The notes below the pieces were generated by a model. It ran no database searches. It saw nothing but the letters and a program-made list of their open reading frames with translations, and was not told the origin of the DNA. From Paenibacillus urinalis (GTDB taxonomy: Bacteria; Bacillota; Bacilli; Paenibacillales; Paenibacillaceae), in the NCBI RefSeq assembly GCF_028747985.1, contig NZ_CP118108.1, positions 503,001 to 567,000 on the forward strand: a DNA stretch of 64,000 nucleotides. Direction: 5' to 3'. A program made the translations under genes and the position numbers. Positions 28,565 through 36,390 of the stretch are shown piece by piece; within the stretch, counting starts at the first letter, position 1, and every line of letters begins with the position of its first letter.

Positions 28565-28759
28565 ATTAAAAAGCCCCCTCAGTTAATAATGACAAAAATT
28601 ATGAAATTTTTGGCGAGCTGATCTCATGCACGTCAAATAAAATTCATAAATTGTTCACATATTAGTGACATTACCTATTTTAAACATGTTCATTTATAAT
28701 ATGAAATACATATATTTTATTTATATATAACCTGTAGTTATAAAAAAGGTGGGTTAAAA

Positions 28760-29644
28760 TTGGACTTAGTCAAGCTAAAATATTTTTATACAACAGCAAA
28801 ATTAGGGAACATGTCACTTGCGGCTAATGAACTGTTAATTTCACAGCCGGCATTAAGTAAAGCTATAACAAATCTAGAGTCTGAGTTAGAAATGGATTTG
28901 TTTTTTAGAAATGGCAAACGAATTTTATTAAATGAAAATGGGGAGTTTTTATTAAAAAGAGCGGAGCGTATTTTCTCTGAAGTCAGCAATTTAGAACGTT
29001 CAATAGAAGAAAGAAGGGGCGAAAGAGGTGGAAGCTTATCTATTGTTACAACGCTGCCATATACTTTCACAAATATTATAGATTTATTTTTGACTGATTA
29101 TCCAAATGTAAAATGCGAACAAGTTCCCTTATCAAAAGAAAATTTGCAGCAATTTATTGAGTATGGGAAATACGATGTATGTATTACGACAGATCGAATT
29201 GAACATTCAAATGTGGAATGGGTGCCTTTATTTGAGGAGGAGGTATTTTTGACGGTACCTAACTCATTCGAAGAAACTACAAAAGGGACAATTGACTTGA
29301 TGGAGTTAGGCGATTTTCCGTTTATCGGGCTCTCGAGTCGGTTTAGCTTCCGTCAATTTACCGACCAAGCTTGTAAATCAGTAGGATATACGCCGATTTA
29401 TCAAGTAGAAGTAGAGGAAGCGACAACTATATTACAGCTAGTGAAAAATGGACGAGGGGCAGCGTTTACCCCCCAAACATCAGTTGACTTGTATGAAAAT
29501 AAGTTGAAGCACTTAAAAATTATGAATAGGAAATTTACACGAACGATAGGTTTATTAAGGCATAGATACTTCTATCCGACCCAGATTTCAACGGCCTTTG
29601 TTACGCACTGCCATCGTTACTTTCACGATATGAAAAATAGATAA
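28760..29644 (+). CDS. LysR-family regulator of the SDR-MFS cassette
   Basis: 294 residues from TTG 28760 (AAAGGTGGG upstream). Winged helix at residues 1-60 (LVKLKYFYTTAKLGNMSLAANELLISQPALSKAITNLESELEMDLFFRNGKRILL), with a complete effector domain. It is divergent from the SDR-MFS genes with a 195-base AT-rich intergenic region, so control of that operon is likely. Codon use is visibly AT-rich compared with the neighbouring glutamate and sucrose genes. Confidence 0.87.
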   Translation: MDLVKLKYFYTTAKLGNMSLAANELLISQPALSKAITNLESELEMDLFFRNGKRILLNENGEFLLKRAERIFSEVSNLERSIEERRGERGGSLSIVTTLPYTFTNIIDLFLTDYPNVKCEQVPLSKENLQQFIEYGKYDVCITTDRIEHSNVEWVPLFEEEVFLTVPNSFEETTKGTIDLMELGDFPFIGLSSRFSFRQFTDQACKSVGYTPIYQVEVEEATTILQLVKNGRGAAFTPQTSVDLYENKLKHLKIMNRKFTRTIGLLRHRYFYPTQISTAFVTHCHRYFHDMKNR

Positions 29645-29785
29645 ATTTAGAGCGTCTTTAAAAAGTGACCAATAAACTCAATGAAATTTTTGGTGACCTG
29701 TGATTGAAAATAATCTTTTTGGTAATCGCATGCTTTCCGGCATGTTATATTTAGGGGAGCATAGAAAAGTGAAGAGGGGAATCAC

Positions 29786-30775
29786 ATGAAGAACACCATT
29801 TCAGATATTGCCAAAATTGCTGGAGTGGCTAAGAGCACAGTATCCCGGTATTTAAACGGGGGGTCAGTCAGTGATGTGACCCGGCGAAAAATCGAACAGG
29901 TTATCAAGGAGACCGGCTATATTCCAAACTCTTTTGCCCAAAGCCTGAAAGCGAAGAAGACCAGCATGATTGGTGCTATTGTGCCGCGCCTCGATTCCTA
30001 CTCAGTCTCGCAAACCGTGACCGGAATGGATGAAGAGCTGCGGCAGAACGGGTATCAGCTGATGATTATTAATACCAACCAGAACCTCTCTCGGGAAATC
30101 GAAGCCTTATATGATCTGGCTCGGCAAAAAATATCAGGAATTATTCTGTTTGCAACCGAAATTACGGAAGCCCATTTAAACGCGGTTGAAGAAATAGGGA
30201 TTCCAGTTATTTTTCTCGGACAGCAGCATCAGGATGTGCACAGCATTATTTACAACGATTATGCCGCAGGCTATGACATCGGTCAGTATATTATATCCAA
30301 GGGTCATCACAGGATAGCGTATTTAGGTGTAACTGAGAAGGACGTTGCTGTAGGGATTCAGCGAAAGCTCGGGTTCCAAAAAGCACTAAAGGAACAGAAG
30401 AAGGCGGAGGCGTATTTTTTCGAGAGCGGATTCAGAATGTCTGCAGCTGTGGAGGCGGCCTCGGGCATATTGGATGGCCCGAACCGTCCATCAGCCATTG
30501 TGTGCGCAACGGATAATATTGCTCTTGGCGTCATGAAGGCCGCTCATATGAGAGGAATTGATATTCCCCAAGATCTTTCAGTGACTGGCTTTGGCGGCTA
30601 TGACGTAACGGAGATGATACATCCTAGTCTGACTACCGTGAAGTATAAGTATTGGGATGGAGGATGCTTGGCAGCACGCCAAGTGATCAAGCTTGTCCAA
30701 GAAGAGTCAATCGACCTCCTTACCATCCTGCACTATGAATTTATGGAACGAGAAAGCGTTGACAACATAAAATAA
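29786..30775 (+). CDS. LacI-family repressor of the sucrose genes
   Basis: 329 residues; ATG 29786 follows GAGGGG. The helix-turn-helix is NTISDIAKIAGVAKSTVSRYLNGGSVSDVTRRKIEQVIKETGYIPNSFAQSLKAKKT, with the AQSLKAKK hinge, and the periplasmic-binding-like core ends in DLSVTGFGGYDVTEMIHPSLTTVK. It precedes the sucrose hydrolase and PTS genes and two perfect palindromes, so it probably represses them until sucrose or its phosphate appears. Its gene lies outside the operators, in the same direction. Confidence 0.88.
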   Translation: MKNTISDIAKIAGVAKSTVSRYLNGGSVSDVTRRKIEQVIKETGYIPNSFAQSLKAKKTSMIGAIVPRLDSYSVSQTVTGMDEELRQNGYQLMIINTNQNLSREIEALYDLARQKISGIILFATEITEAHLNAVEEIGIPVIFLGQQHQDVHSIIYNDYAAGYDIGQYIISKGHHRIAYLGVTEKDVAVGIQRKLGFQKALKEQKKAEAYFFESGFRMSAAVEAASGILDGPNRPSAIVCATDNIALGVMKAAHMRGIDIPQDLSVTGFGGYDVTEMIHPSLTTVKYKYWDGGCLAARQVIKLVQEESIDLLTILHYEFMERESVDNIK

Positions 30776-30797
30776 ACTCTTATATACTGAAAACGAC

Positions 30798-30809
30798 GGA
30801 ACCGGTTCC
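30798..30809 (+). promoter_or_regulatory. LacI-type operator, site 1
   Basis: The perfect palindrome GGAACCGGTTCC, 11 bases after the lacI-type gene's stop region. Such CCGG-centred palindromes are typical LacI/ScrR sites. Confidence 0.8.
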
Positions 30810-30862
30810 AAGGTAGTTTGGCATAACTTTGGAACTTGAGTTCATTATTTTTACAGCTGATT

Positions 30863-30874
30863 GGAACCGGTTCC
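30863..30874 (+). promoter_or_regulatory. LacI-type operator, site 2
   Basis: The same 12-base palindrome, flanked as TGGAACCGGTTCCA. Its centre lies 65 bases from site 1, about six helical turns, so one repressor tetramer could loop the DNA. It precedes the hydrolase gene by about 70 bases. Confidence 0.8.
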
Positions 30875-30942
30875 ATTTAGCTGCCACAGCATAGATCGCA
30901 AATTGAGAGCAAACGGACAGATTGAAAGGGAAGGAGAGGGCA

Positions 30943-32439
30943 ATGGACAGAGAACTCAAATACCGCCGTCTAGATCAGGCTCCTCTGGAAGAAATCGCTG
31001 CATTGCAAAAACGGGTTAAGGACAGCAGCTGGAGGCAGACCTACCATATACAGCCCCTGACCGGACTATTAAACGATCCTAATGGATTCGCTTATTATGC
31101 AGGAGAATATCACCTCTTTTATCAGTGGTTCCCGCTGGGCACCTATCATGGTCTCAAATATTGGTATCACACTGCCTCAAAGGATCTGGCATTTTGGCGT
31201 AACGCTGGTATTGCCATTGAGCCGAGTGCACCCTATGATTCGCTGGGAGCTTACTCGGGGAGCGGGATCGTGAAGGACGAAAAGCTGCATTTGATCTATA
31301 CGGGAAACACCCGGGATGACAACTGGAATAGGCGCCCATATCAATGTATGGCTGTCATGGACGCAGAAGGAAATATTACGAAGCTTAACAAGCCCCTCAT
31401 CGACCATGTGCCGGAAGGGTACACAGAGCACTTTCGGGATCCTAAGGTGTGGAGAGACGAGGATGGTTACCGCTGTATTATCGGCGCCCAGAGGATGGAT
31501 CTGACCGGAACCGCTGTTCTGTATACATCTTCGAATCTGGTCGATTGGATGTTTGCAGGTGAGCTGGGAACCGGGCTGAAGGAATTTGGTTACATGTGGG
31601 AATGCCCCGATTACTTTGAGCTGAACGGACAGGGGGTTCTTATCTTTTGTCCGCAGGGACTGGAGGCTGAGGGGGATCATTATCAAAACATTTATCAATC
31701 CGGTTATATTACGGGAAAACCACTGAATCGGGAGACCCTGGAGTTTGAACACGGCGTTTTTCATGAGTTGGACCGAGGTTTTGATTATTATGCTCCCCAG
31801 ACGATGGAGGATGAGCAGGGACGACGAATTCTGGTTGCCTGGATGGGACAGCCCGAAATCGGATATCCCACTGATCAGCATGGATGGGCACACTGCCTGA
31901 CATTACCTAGAGCGCTAGAGCTTCGGAACGGCAAACTCACTCAGATGCCTGTAGAGGAGCTGAAGAAGCTTCGGGGAAAGCAAGCTGGAGTACAGGACAC
32001 TTTATCCAGTGAGACCAAATCCTACGACGAAATAGACGGAATCGCATACGAACTGATATGTGAGTTCAGAGGTATTGATGCTGAAGCGGTCGGTGTGGAG
32101 ATCCGAGTGGGTGAAACCGAGCGCACGGTTATCAGGTATGATGTGACGCTTGGCAAGCTTACGATGGATCGCTCCGCATCTGGTGAACGGATTGGCAGTG
32201 AGTACGGAACCGCGCGATCCTGCAGATTGGATGGAAGAAACGTCAAATTTCATCTGTTTGTAGACACCTCCTCCGTCGAGCTGTTCATCAATGACGGTGA
32301 AGAAGTGTTTACAAGCCGCATTTTTCCTCAGTCAGGCAGCAAAGGAATTCGATTTTTTTCAAATCATGGAATTGCCGGCTTAAAGGTCACTAAATGGGAT
32401 TTGACTCAAGCCGTAAATGATATAGAAGGGAAGGATTGA
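30943..32439 (+). CDS. scrB: sucrose-6-phosphate hydrolase (GH32)
   Basis: 498 residues from ATG 30943, which has AAGGGAAGGAGAGGG upstream. The GH32 catalytic residues are visible: LLNDPNGF (nucleophile Asp), FRDPKVW (transition-state Asp) and WECPDYFEL (acid/base Glu). The five-blade propeller is followed by a C-terminal beta-sandwich. It splits sucrose-6-phosphate from the PTS into glucose-6-phosphate and fructose in the cytosol. It is followed directly by the PTS gene. Confidence 0.93.
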   Translation: MDRELKYRRLDQAPLEEIAALQKRVKDSSWRQTYHIQPLTGLLNDPNGFAYYAGEYHLFYQWFPLGTYHGLKYWYHTASKDLAFWRNAGIAIEPSAPYDSLGAYSGSGIVKDEKLHLIYTGNTRDDNWNRRPYQCMAVMDAEGNITKLNKPLIDHVPEGYTEHFRDPKVWRDEDGYRCIIGAQRMDLTGTAVLYTSSNLVDWMFAGELGTGLKEFGYMWECPDYFELNGQGVLIFCPQGLEAEGDHYQNIYQSGYITGKPLNRETLEFEHGVFHELDRGFDYYAPQTMEDEQGRRILVAWMGQPEIGYPTDQHGWAHCLTLPRALELRNGKLTQMPVEELKKLRGKQAGVQDTLSSETKSYDEIDGIAYELICEFRGIDAEAVGVEIRVGETERTVIRYDVTLGKLTMDRSASGERIGSEYGTARSCRLDGRNVKFHLFVDTSSVELFINDGEEVFTSRIFPQSGSKGIRFFSNHGIAGLKVTKWDLTQAVNDIEGKD

Positions 32440-32441
32440 AT

Positions 32442-33857
32442 ATGGCAGCAGATAACCGTGAAATCGCTAAGCAGGTAGTAGAAGCCATCGGCGGAAGGGA
32501 GAACATCGCTTCCTTTGCCCATTGTGCGACACGGCTTCGCATTATGGTTCATGACCAGCAGAAGATCGACCAGAACAAAGTAGAGAACATCGACAAGGTT
32601 AAAGGTGCGTTCTTCAATTCCGGTCAGTATCAGATTATTTTCGGAACTGGCACTGTAAATCAGATTTTTGAAGCGGTGGAAGCTCTGGGTCTGGAGAGTA
32701 CGAGCAAGGAGGACCTGAAATCTGAAGCGAAAAAATCTGGAAATATGTTTCAACGGTCTATCCGCACCTTTGGAGATGTTTTTGTGCCGATTATTCCAGT
32801 ATTGGTCGCTACCGGCCTGTTCATGGGACTTCGTGGTCTGCTGACACAAGAAACAGTCCTTGCCTGGTTCGGTTTGACCCCGGATGATATTTCGGCGAAT
32901 TTCCTCATGCTTACACAGGTGCTGACTGATACGGCCTTTGCCTTCCTGCCTGCACTTGTGGCCTGGTCCGCATTCAAAGTATTTGGTGGAAGTCCGGTGC
33001 TGGGTATCGTTCTCGGACTGATGCTCGTCAACCCGGCGCTGCCGAATGCGTATAGCGTTGCGAACGGCTCAGCGGAGGCATTAGAAATTTTCGGATTTAT
33101 TCCGGTGGTTGGATACCAGGGCTCCGTTCTGCCGGCCTTCTTCATCGGTCTTCTTGGCGCTAAGTTTGAGCGATATTTGAGAAAGAGGATCCCGGAAGCA
33201 ATAGACTTGATTGTTACCCCATTCGTAACGCTGCTTGTGATGATTATTCTCGGCCTGTTTGCAATTGGACCGATCTTCCATTCGCTGGAAGAGGTTGTTC
33301 TTAACGTAACTACATTCCTGCTCGACCTGCCGCTCGGCATTGCGGGCCTTGTGATCGGCTTCTTCAACCAGATTATTGTGGTGACCGGAGTGCATCATAT
33401 CTTTAACTTTCTGGAGATTCAGCTGCTGGAGCAAACGGGAAGCAACCCGTTCAACGCCATTGTGACAAGTGCTATGGCCGCTCAGGGTGCGGCCTGTCTG
33501 GCCGTTGGTCTGAAGACCAAGAACAACAAGCTGAAGGCTTTGTCGCTGCCATCCTCTTTTTCCGCATTTCTCGGCATATCAGAGCCGGCTATTTTCGGAG
33601 TAAATCTGCGTTATGTGAAGCCCTTTATTATGGGTCTTATCGGTGGTGGGATTGGCGGCTTCATGGCCTCCCTGCTCAAGCTGGAGGCAACCGGGATGGC
33701 GATCACAGTTATTCCAGGCACACTCCTGTATCTGAACAGTCAGCTTCCATGGTACATTTTGTGTAATCTGACAGCGATGGCAATTACCTTTGTATTAACC
33801 TGGATGTTCGGATTTAACGACAAAATGCTGGATCAAGTGAAATCGGAAGCGAAATAA
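32442..33857 (+). CDS. scrA: PTS sucrose-type EIIBC component
   Basis: 471 residues from ATG 32442, starting 2 bases after the hydrolase stop. Domain B is residues 1-90, with the phospho-cysteine Cys28 in SFAHCATRLRIMV; domain C follows with about ten TM helices (GDVFVPIIPVLVATGLFMGLRGLL; VVTGVHHIFNFLEIQLLEQTG; ISEPAIFGVNLRYVKPF). There is no A domain, so phosphate must come from another EIIA, as in other sucrose permeases. It takes up and phosphorylates sucrose. Confidence 0.92.
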   Translation: MAADNREIAKQVVEAIGGRENIASFAHCATRLRIMVHDQQKIDQNKVENIDKVKGAFFNSGQYQIIFGTGTVNQIFEAVEALGLESTSKEDLKSEAKKSGNMFQRSIRTFGDVFVPIIPVLVATGLFMGLRGLLTQETVLAWFGLTPDDISANFLMLTQVLTDTAFAFLPALVAWSAFKVFGGSPVLGIVLGLMLVNPALPNAYSVANGSAEALEIFGFIPVVGYQGSVLPAFFIGLLGAKFERYLRKRIPEAIDLIVTPFVTLLVMIILGLFAIGPIFHSLEEVVLNVTTFLLDLPLGIAGLVIGFFNQIIVVTGVHHIFNFLEIQLLEQTGSNPFNAIVTSAMAAQGAACLAVGLKTKNNKLKALSLPSSFSAFLGISEPAIFGVNLRYVKPFIMGLIGGGIGGFMASLLKLEATGMAITVIPGTLLYLNSQLPWYILCNLTAMAITFVLTWMFGFNDKMLDQVKSEAK

Positions 33858-33861
33858 AACT

Positions 33862-33901
33862 AGGCGCCTTTTACGAGGGACTTCGTGAAAGGCGCCTTTT
33901 T
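33862..33901 (+). terminator. terminator of the sucrose operon
   Basis: AGGCGCCTTTTACGA pairs with TCGTGAAAGGCGCCT (one G-T pair), followed by TTTT. Confidence 0.85.
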
Positions 33902-33988
33902 ATGCTGCTGTGCGAAATAATCAGGAGCGAGATAATTGAGATCTCGCCCGTATTGCATATCGAATAGAGGAGAAGAGCAGAGAGGTAG

Positions 33989-34498
33989 TTATGACTCTTG
34001 GACAGGCTTCAATGCTTCGGCTGCTGCTGTGTCAGCAGCTTCCACAATCGATAGGCTTCCGTTTGGCTCCAGCACAACAGCAGCGACGGAGTCCATGCTG
34101 TCCAGCCCTTCGCTTCGCGCGGCCTGGTAGATATCATCTTTTTGAATACGGGTCTTCTTCAAAGCTTTGTCCACAAACTGTCCGTGATAGAACAATAAAT
34201 GAGGCTCCGACTTGATGAGCTTATTCAGCGAGGAGAACTTCATGGACAGCCAGCTCACGACAAATTGAAGTCCTAGAAGGAGAAGGAATGCGGTTAGTCC
34301 TTCTGCCAAGGAGATATTCGCATCCAAAATGACGGTAGCAAGCACTGAACCAACGGCAACCGATACGGTAAAATCAAATGCGTTCATCTGGGAAAGTGTG
34401 CGATTGCTGGATGTACGGAGCATGAGGATCAGTGCGAAATAGCTGAGCATGCCGACGATAATGATACGGAATAGAGAATACCAGTTGTCAAAAAACAT
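33989..34498 (-). CDS. DUF421 membrane protein (YetF-like)
   Basis: 169 residues. Three N-terminal TM helices (YSLFRIIIVGMLSYFALILMLR; FDFTVSVAVGSVLATVIL; AEGLTAFLLLLGLQFVVSWL), followed by a cytoplasmic domain with the KSEPHLLFYHGQFVDKALKKTRIQKDDIYQAARSEGLDSMDSVAAVVLEPNGSLSI signature. DUF421 proteins have roles linked to spore or stress physiology in Bacillus; the exact activity is not established. Transcribed alone. Confidence 0.85.
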   Translation of the reverse strand: MFFDNWYSLFRIIIVGMLSYFALILMLRTSSNRTLSQMNAFDFTVSVAVGSVLATVILDANISLAEGLTAFLLLLGLQFVVSWLSMKFSSLNKLIKSEPHLLFYHGQFVDKALKKTRIQKDDIYQAARSEGLDSMDSVAAVVLEPNGSLSIVEAADTAAAEALKPVQES

Positions 34499-34623
34499 AT
34501 CGGCCTCCTTTACAGGTCTAGTATTCCTTACCCGTATTTAACCCTTATCCCACCTACAAATTACGCACAGAGCTGATCTTTCTATGAAGATGAAGCGGTG
34601 TGTTATGGCTCAACTCTCAACAC

Positions 34624-36249
34624 TCAACGCTCTGCATCCAACTTCACTGCATGCTTGGAGTACCACTCATTCGCTTCCTGAATCACCTCTGCTCCACCGG
34701 CTGCCATAAATTCCTGTACAAAGTCGTCGAAGTAACGCAGTGGCTTCTCTCCCGTAATGATTGAGATATAGGCCTTGTTTTTCAATTGAACCAGATCGGG
34801 TCCTTTATCTGTCAGAGAGGGTGTTGCGACCTCCAATGCATTGTATATGCCATCCTGATCGAGATCCAGCGTAGAGGCCCACTGCTCTCTTCGGGAAGTA
34901 GGCATGAGGGGCACGGTCATTCCGATGTTAGCGCCAATACTATTCTGATAGCTGAACATCTTGTCGTAAGGAGGGAGCACGATGACATCCTCTTGAGAGT
35001 CTCCTGCCCATCGCCAATGCTTTCCCTGAATACCATGAATCATGGAAGTATATTGTTCCACATCGGGATTCGCGCTGACGTAGTCTAGTATCTTTAGAAT
35101 TTCCTCCATTTTGCCGGGCTCTTTCGCGGCGTCTGCACCAATGGCTGTAAAGCTCATTAGCATATCATAAGCCTGGGAGCCCCGCTGTCCATCGGGTCCG
35201 CTGAAGGGGCGGCCAAAAGTAATTCGGGCCTGCGGATTTTTGACGCTTAATTCCTTCGCATTAAATGCGGCCTCTACGGGCGCCTCCTCACCATATGCAT
35301 TTAGTGTCATGTAATCCCCGTCTTGAATCCAGTGATAATAGTTGCCCATGGAGGTCATGCCGATTCTCCCATCAATGAAGGCATGAGAGAGATGCTTATA
35401 GCCTCCTTTATTCTCACCTGTAATAAATTCAGGGTCGATGACACCATCCCGGTACCATTTACGAAGATACTGCAGTGCTTCTTTCATTTCGGGCTCCAGT
35501 GCACCGATGACGAGCTTCCCATCCTTATTGCCAAAATAGAGCTGATCCGCGAACACGATCTGGCCGAAGGCACCGAACACGACATTCATTCCTTGTCTGG
35601 ACAAGCCGTAGGTATCCTTCTGACCGTTGCCATCCGGATCTTCGTTCGCAAATGCGTAGATGACTTGTTCGAATTCATCCAGTGTATCCGGCACAGGCAG
35701 ACCGAGCTTATCGAGCCAGTCCTGGCGATAGACGACAGGCATACGATAAATATTGGTCGGATTGATACCAGGAATACCGTAATATTTGCCATCAATCATT
35801 CCATCGTCCTGATAGTCCGGAGCATAGGCTTCGAGAGCCTTCATAATGTTGGGCGCATATTCCTTCAGCATGTCCTCGGGAATTTCCGCGAGCAGTCCTT
35901 GCTGCTGATACCTCAGCAGGTCCTGCGGCTGTCTCACCCTGAACAGATCCGGAATTTCGCCTTGCGCGAGCTTCTTATCGAGCAGTGCTTCATAACGGTT
36001 GTTCTCAATATTCCAGATGTTCAGATCCACATTGAACTGATTCTCCACCTGCTGAACCATCTCAGCATCCTCTGGCACCGGCAGATTGAGATGCATCGTC
36101 CATGAAATCTGGTAACGCGGCGAGCTCGCGGAGGTAGAGGTTTGTGGATCTGCTGGGCCGGACGCTGCATCCGGCTTCGTATCACAACCGCTGAGTATGC
36201 TCATTAGGGCAATTAGAGTAGTAAGAGACGGAATGAATTTCATCATCAT
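34624..36249 (-). CDS. extracellular solute-binding lipoprotein (ABC family 1)
   Basis: 541 residues from ATG 36249, preceded by AAGGCAGG; the in-frame ATG at 36288 has no site. The lipobox Cys22 (SILSGC) predicts a lipid-anchored protein outside the membrane. The binding-protein fold is visible from VEDQFNVDLNIWN-like segments through FRVRQPQDLLRYQQQGLLAEIPEDML and the large C-terminal lobe. Length and pattern match the LipO/YtcQ-type oligosaccharide-binding proteins of Paenibacillus. It is downstream of and co-directional with an AraC regulator. No permease or ATPase genes are nearby, so its transporter must be encoded elsewhere. Confidence 0.85.
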   Translation of the reverse strand: MMMKFIPSLTTLIALMSILSGCDTKPDAASGPADPQTSTSASSPRYQISWTMHLNLPVPEDAEMVQQVENQFNVDLNIWNIENNRYEALLDKKLAQGEIPDLFRVRQPQDLLRYQQQGLLAEIPEDMLKEYAPNIMKALEAYAPDYQDDGMIDGKYYGIPGINPTNIYRMPVVYRQDWLDKLGLPVPDTLDEFEQVIYAFANEDPDGNGQKDTYGLSRQGMNVVFGAFGQIVFADQLYFGNKDGKLVIGALEPEMKEALQYLRKWYRDGVIDPEFITGENKGGYKHLSHAFIDGRIGMTSMGNYYHWIQDGDYMTLNAYGEEAPVEAAFNAKELSVKNPQARITFGRPFSGPDGQRGSQAYDMLMSFTAIGADAAKEPGKMEEILKILDYVSANPDVEQYTSMIHGIQGKHWRWAGDSQEDVIVLPPYDKMFSYQNSIGANIGMTVPLMPTSRREQWASTLDLDQDGIYNALEVATPSLTDKGPDLVQLKNKAYISIITGEKPLRYFDDFVQEFMAAGGAEVIQEANEWYSKHAVKLDAER

Positions 36250-36390
36250 GTAAAAACCTGCCTTAAACAAAGATTGAATCCTAAACATACGGCATAGGTA
36301 ATAAGCGTTTATCAGAGCATGATCATGCGCAAGGCGCGAGACCTCTCACGTGTTCATCTGTGAACATGTAGCTTGCTCCTCAGCACATCT

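Noticed and set aside
35323..36105. 260-residue plus-strand frame opposite the solute-binding protein
   Set aside because: Antisense shadow of a well-supported lipoprotein gene.
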